This document shows positions 8,106-12,182 of a DNA stretch of 12,182 nt, one piece after another. The stretch's first letter is position 1, and each line of letters starts with the position of its first letter. A program made the position numbers and the translations under genes. Location of the stretch: contig CANGCW010000019.1 of assembly GCA_947452525.1 (NCBI GenBank), positions 1 through 12,182 on the forward strand, in the 5' to 3' direction. Under the pieces are notes generated by a model, which was given only the letters and a program-made list of their open reading frames with translations, did not search any database and was not told the origin of the DNA. This DNA is from Actinomycetota bacterium (GTDB taxonomy: Bacteria > Actinomycetota > Actinomycetes > Nanopelagicales > Nanopelagicaceae).

Positions 8106-8981
8106 TTAGCGGCGCTCTTCCTTCTGCTTGCAGACCATGCACAACGTTGCACGTGGAAATACTTGAAGGCGCGCCTTTCCAATGGGATTGCTGCACTCTT
8201 CGCAACGACCGTAGGTCTTGGTATCAATTCTCTCAATAGCGCGCTCGGTCTGAAGAACCATATCGCGAGCGTTATAGACCAACGACATCTCATGCTCGCG
8301 CTCAAATGTCTTTGTACCGGCATCGGCCTGGTCATCGCCTGCACCAACACCGGCTGCAAGGATGAGATCTTCCATCTCACCTTCAGCATCAGCAAGTTCT
8401 GCCTTCAAACGAGTGAGATCCTTAAGTAGCTCCGTGCGCATTGCCTTAAATTCAGCCGCGGTCCATGCACCTTCCGATGAGTCAACTGCAGCAGGTGCCG
8501 GAGCGGCCTTAATTGGCTTCAGGAGAACCTTCTTTACGGTCTTGCCGGTAGTCGCAGACTTCTCGACCTTCGCACCCTTCCCATGTTGTGGGCGTGGTGG
8601 TGGAATCATCATTAAGCGCTTCTCTTCAACAACAACCTCTGGACCATCTGCACTCTCTTTTGGCGCAACCGAGATCGTTGTGGAGTCGCCCTTAGTGGTG
8701 CTCTGTAACTTTGTTGAACCTTGGGAGCTCTTCTTAGCGAGAGTTGGCTTCACAATATTTGGTGAGCGGGTTGCCGGTGCGACTGCCTTCTTCACAGGAG
8801 CTGCAACCTTCTTCGCAACAACCTTCTTAACGGCGACCTTCTTGACTGGCGCTTTAGCGGGGGCCTTCTTAGCTACAGCCGTCTTCGCGGCAACCTTCTT
8901 AACTGGGGCTTTCGCTGGGGCCTTCTTCGCTAGGGCCTTCTTCGCTAGGGCCTTAGCCGGAGCTTTCTTAGCTGGTGTCAT
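8106..8981 (-). CDS. DksA/TraR-type C4 zinc-finger protein with Lys/Ala/Pro-rich N-terminal tail
   Basis: DksA/TraR proteins bind RNA polymerase through its secondary channel; the role of this actinobacterial branch is uncertain. From the ATG at 8981 it has 291 residues. Residues 4-68 are a lysine/alanine/proline/valine tail of KKAPAKAP-type repeats, resembling histone H1-like tails. A low-complexity linker with PPPRPQHGKG follows, to about 165. A helical, probably coiled-coil segment covers about 175-250, with an acidic tip GAGDDQADAG. A C4 zinc finger follows at C260, C263, C281 and C284 (CxxC, 17 residues, CxxC). The tip reads DxxDxG where DksA has DxxDxA. GTG at 8999 is an alternative start adding six residues, but only the ATG has an AGGAG upstream. 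It heads the lspA-rluD run and faces away from ileS. The tail may bind DNA or RNA (inference). Confidence 0.88.
   Translation of the reverse strand: MTPAKKAPAKALAKKALAKKAPAKAPVKKVAAKTAVAKKAPAKAPVKKVAVKKVVAKKVAAPVKKAVAPATRSPNIVKPTLAKKSSQGSTKLQSTTKGDSTTISVAPKESADGPEVVVEEKRLMMIPPPRPQHGKGAKVEKSATTGKTVKKVLLKPIKAAPAPAAVDSSEGAWTAAEFKAMRTELLKDLTRLKAELADAEGEMEDLILAAGVGAGDDQADAGTKTFEREHEMSLVYNARDMVLQTERAIERIDTKTYGRCEECSNPIGKARLQVFPRATLCMVCKQKEERR
8832..8930 (-). repeat. Two copies of a 14-residue coding repeat in the basic tail
   Basis: The segments at 8889-8930 and 8832-8873 both encode AKKAPAKAPVKKVA. They are 36 of 42 bases identical, and all six differences are synonymous third-position changes. 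The period is 19 residues. This is an internal protein repeat, not a mobile or CRISPR element. Confidence 0.8.
8921..8950 (-). repeat. Exact 15-base tandem duplication in the basic tail
   Basis: The plus-strand unit CCTTCTTCGCTAGGG occurs twice without interruption, at 8921-8935 and 8936-8950. It keeps frame and encodes the repeated ALAKK segments near the N-terminus. Exact identity suggests a recent slippage event and a likely length-variable spot. Confidence 0.85.
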
Positions 8982-8989
8982 GGACTCCT
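8982..8989 (-). promoter_or_regulatory. Shine-Dalgarno that decides the zinc-finger gene start
   Basis: On the minus strand, AGGAG at 8989-8985 is followed by TCC and then the ATG at 8981. The spacing is short, but the match is strong and there is none before the GTG at 8999. The start at 8981 is therefore preferred. Confidence 0.55.
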
Positions 8990-8999
8990 GCGCTTTCAC

Positions 9000-9027
9000 T
9001 TGTTAAGACTGGGTCGAACTTGGGCAA
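9000..9027 (-). promoter_or_regulatory. Weak candidate promoter for the zinc-finger gene
   Basis: On the minus strand, TTGCCC at 9027-9022 and TAACAA at 9005-9000 are separated by 16 bases. Each is only a partial match to the -35 and -10 consensus. Transcription would start near 8993, leaving a very short leader holding the AGGAG. No better pair was seen in the gap. Confidence 0.25.
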
Positions 9028-9183
9028 ACTGGTGAGGCTCGATCTGGCGGCTCATTACAGTGCGTAAGTGCCAGCCGGGTAGGGGTCAAAGGCTAGACCT
9101 TGGAGCGGTAAATACCAATTTCCCCGCGCTAGACTTCCCCATCTGTACGAAAGTTTCATTACTGAAGGAGCGCAGGGTCGAAT
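9028..9183 (+). promoter_or_regulatory. ileS leader/promoter region, including its ribosome-binding site
   Basis: This is the ileS side of the longest non-coding stretch in the window. TAGACT at 9130-9135 fits a TANNNT -10 box but has no -35 partner at 17 bases. A near-copy, GCTAGACC, sits at 9092-9099. A possible six-pair hairpin with two G-U pairs joins 9082-9087 to 9096-9101, and GGTA-AA-TACC at 9107-9116 is a small dyad. AGGG at 9174-9177 lies six bases before the ileS ATG and is the likely Shine-Dalgarno; AAGGAG at 9165-9170 is 13 bases away. No T-box core (UGGNACC) was found, although isoleucyl-tRNA synthetase genes of several actinobacteria carry one. The exact promoter is unresolved. 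Confidence 0.4.
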
Positions 9184-12182
9184 ATGGCGGATAGCACGAA
9201 GAGTTCCCGACTGGTCGCCCTCTCCCCTCAGATTGACCTCCCCGCCACCGAGCATTCAATCCTCAACTACTGGCGCGAGAACTCCATCTTCGAGAAGAGC
9301 GTCGCCGCCCGTGACGGCGCCCCGCTCTGGACCTTCTACGAGGGTCCACCAACGGCGAATGGACTTCCAGGAACTCACCATATTGAAGCCCGCGTCTTTA
9401 AGGATCTCTTCCCTCGCTATCGCACGATGAAGGGGTATCAGGTAATTCGCAAAGCTGGCTGGGATTGCCATGGTCTGCCGGTAGAGATTGCGGTGGAGAA
9501 GGAACTTGGATTCTCCGGCAAGGGCGATATCGAGAAGTTTGGTATCGCCGCATTCAACGAGAAGTGCCGCGAATCAGTTCAACGCCACGTCAGCGCCTTT
9601 ACAGATATGACAGAGCGCATGGGCTTCTGGGTGGATTTCGATGAAGCGTATTGGACCATGTCACCCCAGTATGTTGAATCTGTCTGGTGGTCTCTGCAGC
9701 AGATCTGGAATAAGGGACTCCTCGTTCAAGATCACCGCGTTGCGCCCTACTGCCCTCGTTGCGGAACAGGCCTCTCTGATCATGAACTTGCTCAGGGTTA
9801 CGAGACTGTTCAAGATCCATCTGTCTACGTCCGCTTCAAAGTTCTCTCTGGACCTGCTGCGCAGTTCGATGCATCTTTCCTCGTCTGGACCACAACTCCG
9901 TGGACACTCGTCTCCAATACTGCAATCGCAGTAAACCCGACTGTTACATATAACGTCGTTGAGCTAACTCGCGAAGAGGGGGTTGAGCGTCTAGTCGTTG
10001 CAGAGAACCTCATCCACGTCCTTGGAAAGCCGGAGGAGATTAAGGTCCTTGCCTCCTTCCTCGGTAGCGAGCTTGAGCGCTCAACCTATGCCCGTCCCTT
10101 TGATTTAATCGAAATTCCTGATGCCCACTTCATCGTTCTCGCTGACTATGTCACCGTTGAAGATGGAACTGGACTCGTGCACCAGGCACCTGCATTTGGT
10201 GCAGACGACCTCCTGATTTGTAAGAGCTACGGCCTACCCGTTGTTAATCCCATCGCACCAGACGGAAGATTCATCTCCTCTGTCGGCATGGTTGGCGGAG
10301 AGTTCTTCAAAGATGCAGACAAAATTCTTATCAAGGATCTCAAAGCTCGCGGCCTTATGTTTAAGCACACACAGTACGAGCACTCCTACCCACACTGCTG
10401 GAGATGCCACACCGTACTTATCTATTACGCACAACCTTCTTGGTATATCCGCACCACGGCTATCAAGGAGCAACTCCTTGCCGAGAATGAGAAGACGAAT
10501 TGGTATCCAGAGACGATTAAGACTGGGCGATTCGGCGATTGGCTCAATAACAATATCGATTGGGCAGTCTCGCGAAATCGTTACTGGGGTACACCGCTCC
10601 CAATCTGGCGTTGCGATGAGAACCACTACCGTTGCGTTGGTTCATTAGCGGAACTCTCTGACCTTGCAGGCCGCGATGTTCGTTCAACAGAGCCTCATCG
10701 CCCATTCGTGGATGAGATCGCTATTCCTTGTGAAGAATGCAAGATCACTGGCGTAGCCGTGGAGATGCGGCGCGTTCCTGAAGTGATCGATTGCTGGTTC
10801 GATTCAGGCGCGATGCCATTCGCTCAATGGGGCTATCCGCATAAAGAGGGATCAGTTGAGGCCTTTAAGGCTGCATACCCAGCGAACTTCATCGCAGAGG
10901 CAATTGATCAGACTCGTGGTTGGTTCTACACGCTCATGACCATTGGAACTCTCGTCTTCGATAAGAGTTCTTATGAGAACGTCCTCTGTCTCGGCCACAT
11001 CCTCGATAAGGATGGCCGGAAAATGAGTAAGCACCTCGGCAATGTTCTCGAACCAATTCCATTGATGGATCAGCATGGCGCAGATGCAGTCCGTTGGTAC
11101 ATGCTTGCCGCAGGTTCACCGTGGTCTGCCCGTCGCGTGGGTCATGATGCACTCGGTGAAGTTGTGCGTAAGACTCTCCTCACCTACTGGAATACCGTCT
11201 CCTTCTTTGCTCTCTATGCAAACGCCTCTTCATTTGAAGTAGACCCAACCTTCTCCCCTGCATCTGCAGACCTCCCAACGATGGATCGCTGGATCATCTC
11301 TGAATTGCATAATCTCATTGCGAAGGTCGATGAGGCCTACCTCAACTTTGATTCGCAATCTGCAGGTCAGTTGCTTGCTGACTTCATCGATGATTTATCG
11401 AATTGGTATGTCCGTCGTTCACGTCGACGCTTCTGGGATGGCGAGGCGCTCGCCCTCTCTACTCTCTACTACTGTATTAAAAACCTGACGCAGCTTCTAT
11501 CTCCGATGATTCCATTTATCACCGAGCATGTCTGGCAGAGCCTCATCCGTCTGGCTGAAATCGGCGAGAGTGAATCGGTACACCTCACTTCTTTCCCAGT
11601 GAGTGATGCATCCCTTATCGATGCCAAACTCTCACAGAGCGTTGGTCTTTCTCGCAGACTTGTTGAACTCGGTCGTGCTGCACGAGCGGAGTCCAAAGTA
11701 AAGATTCGCCAACCTCTTGGTCGCGCACTAGTTGCCGCGCCAGGCTGGCAGTCGATGGATTCTGAAATTCGTTCGCATATCGCTGAAGAACTCAACGTTC
11801 TCGATATGGATGATCTCGCCTCCGCAGATGCAGATTTAGTTGATGTCTCTATTAAGGCGAACTTCAAGAGTATTGGTGCCAAATATGGTGCCGACGTTCA
11901 GCCAATAGCCAAGGCAATCGCATCTGCAGATGCCGCAGCTCTCGTTGCTGTATTGCGCGCATCTGGTTCATCCGAACTGACTTATGGAGCGGGTGCAGTA
12001 GCAACACTCACCCTCGAGGACCTCGTTATTACGGAGACCCCTAAGAGTGGCTGGTCAGTTGCTTCTCACTCCGGCGAGAGCATTGCACTCGATCTCGAAC
12101 TCACTCCAGAGCTGCTTGAGGCAGGAGTTGTTCGCGAGATTATCCGCGCCGTTCAAGAAGAACGTAAGCAGAGCGGCTTTGA
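9184..12182 (+). CDS. ileS: Isoleucyl-tRNA synthetase, IleRS2-like, 3' end missing (partial)
   Basis: This class I synthetase charges tRNA-Ile in the cytoplasm. 999 codons are present; the IleRS2 (eukaryote-like) type is usually about 1030-1060, so a few dozen residues are missing. GPPTANGLPGTHH at 54-66 is the nucleotide-binding signature, reading GTHH at 63-66 instead of HxGH. KMSKH at 613-617 replaces KMSKS. GWDCHGLPVE at 92-101 is typical. The CP1 editing domain has VWTTTPWTL at 234-242 and HQAPAFGADD at 333-342, with the conserved editing aspartate. Possible zinc pairs are C190/C193 and C405/C408. Residues 535-541 give DCWFDSG, and DQTRGWFYTL follows at 575-584. The anticodon-binding region begins near 695. 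The ATG at 9184 has AGGG six bases upstream. Val- and Leu-RS are excluded by the overall motif set. Confidence 0.97.
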   Translation, partial: MADSTKSSRLVALSPQIDLPATEHSILNYWRENSIFEKSVAARDGAPLWTFYEGPPTANGLPGTHHIEARVFKDLFPRYRTMKGYQVIRKAGWDCHGLPVEIAVEKELGFSGKGDIEKFGIAAFNEKCRESVQRHVSAFTDMTERMGFWVDFDEAYWTMSPQYVESVWWSLQQIWNKGLLVQDHRVAPYCPRCGTGLSDHELAQGYETVQDPSVYVRFKVLSGPAAQFDASFLVWTTTPWTLVSNTAIAVNPTVTYNVVELTREEGVERLVVAENLIHVLGKPEEIKVLASFLGSELERSTYARPFDLIEIPDAHFIVLADYVTVEDGTGLVHQAPAFGADDLLICKSYGLPVVNPIAPDGRFISSVGMVGGEFFKDADKILIKDLKARGLMFKHTQYEHSYPHCWRCHTVLIYYAQPSWYIRTTAIKEQLLAENEKTNWYPETIKTGRFGDWLNNNIDWAVSRNRYWGTPLPIWRCDENHYRCVGSLAELSDLAGRDVRSTEPHRPFVDEIAIPCEECKITGVAVEMRRVPEVIDCWFDSGAMPFAQWGYPHKEGSVEAFKAAYPANFIAEAIDQTRGWFYTLMTIGTLVFDKSSYENVLCLGHILDKDGRKMSKHLGNVLEPIPLMDQHGADAVRWYMLAAGSPWSARRVGHDALGEVVRKTLLTYWNTVSFFALYANASSFEVDPTFSPASADLPTMDRWIISELHNLIAKVDEAYLNFDSQSAGQLLADFIDDLSNWYVRRSRRRFWDGEALALSTLYYCIKNLTQLLSPMIPFITEHVWQSLIRLAEIGESESVHLTSFPVSDASLIDAKLSQSVGLSRRLVELGRAARAESKVKIRQPLGRALVAAPGWQSMDSEIRSHIAEELNVLDMDDLASADADLVDVSIKANFKSIGAKYGADVQPIAKAIASADAAALVAVLRASGSSELTYGAGAVATLTLEDLVITETPKSGWSVASHSGESIALDLELTPELLEAGVVREIIRAVQEERKQSGF

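Noticed and set aside
8074..8205. 44-codon N-terminal extension of lspA
   Set aside because: It overlaps the zinc-finger coding end, is not hydrophobic, and the family normally begins just before the first membrane helix.
8780..8970. Repeats as a possible CRISPR or mobile element
   Set aside because: The repeats are in frame within a gene, have no unique spacers, and encode a low-complexity tail.
8362..9006. Plus-strand open frame of 214 codons rich in Ala, Phe and Thr, resembling a membrane protein
   Set aside because: It is the reverse complement of the lysine/alanine-rich tail and zinc-finger gene; the hydrophobicity is a mirror effect of AAG and GCN codons, and the minus frame has clear family motifs.
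1..12182. tRNA, rRNA, insertion sequence, phage or defence genes
   Set aside because: None was recognised on either strand; nearly all sequence is covered by identified core genes.

Overview
The window looks like a compact stretch of an actinobacterial chromosome carrying housekeeping genes. The gene order is the reason: ileS faces away from traR/dksA-like, lspA, rluD-like, dnaE and hisD-hisC-hisB, and this conserved actinobacterial neighbourhood is recalled here with few or no extra genes between its members. GC content is moderate by eye, about half, and intergenic gaps are mostly under 60 bases. That suggests a streamlined, lower-GC actinobacterium, for example a freshwater Nanopelagicales-like or Luna-type lineage. 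This placement is an inference from synteny and compactness and was not tested by phylogeny.

Layout. Positions 1-3011, minus strand, hold the histidine genes hisD, hisC and hisB in that transcription order. The genes overlap by 11 and 4 bases, and hisB runs off the left edge. Positions 3012-3067 are a short gap with a likely leaderless hisD promoter and a small dyad. Positions 3068-6583, minus strand, hold dnaE, a complete replicative DNA polymerase III alpha subunit with an intact metal-binding PHP domain. Positions 6608-8981, minus strand, hold a run of rluD-like pseudouridine synthase, lspA signal peptidase II and a DksA/TraR-type zinc-finger protein with a long lysine/alanine/proline tail. 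Positions 8982-9183 are the divergent intergenic region. From 9184 to the right edge, plus strand, lies ileS, about 999 codons without its end.

How the genes relate. HisD, HisC and HisB are three enzymes of the late histidine pathway and are probably co-translated. LspA processes lipoproteins at the membrane, the RluD-like enzyme modifies rRNA, DnaE copies the chromosome, and IleRS charges tRNA. The DksA/TraR-like protein may act on RNA polymerase or DNA. The genes share no single pathway; they share a conserved neighbourhood.

No mobile element, CRISPR array, RNA gene, phage gene or defence system was found. The most notable signal is the IleRS active-site signature, which reads GTHH where the class I motif is normally HxGH, together with KMSKH in place of KMSKS. 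Second is the low-complexity, histone-H1-like tail on the zinc-finger protein. Third is that the two genes with GTG starts, hisD and dnaE, lack a Shine-Dalgarno sequence and have TANNNT boxes placed as expected for leaderless transcripts.
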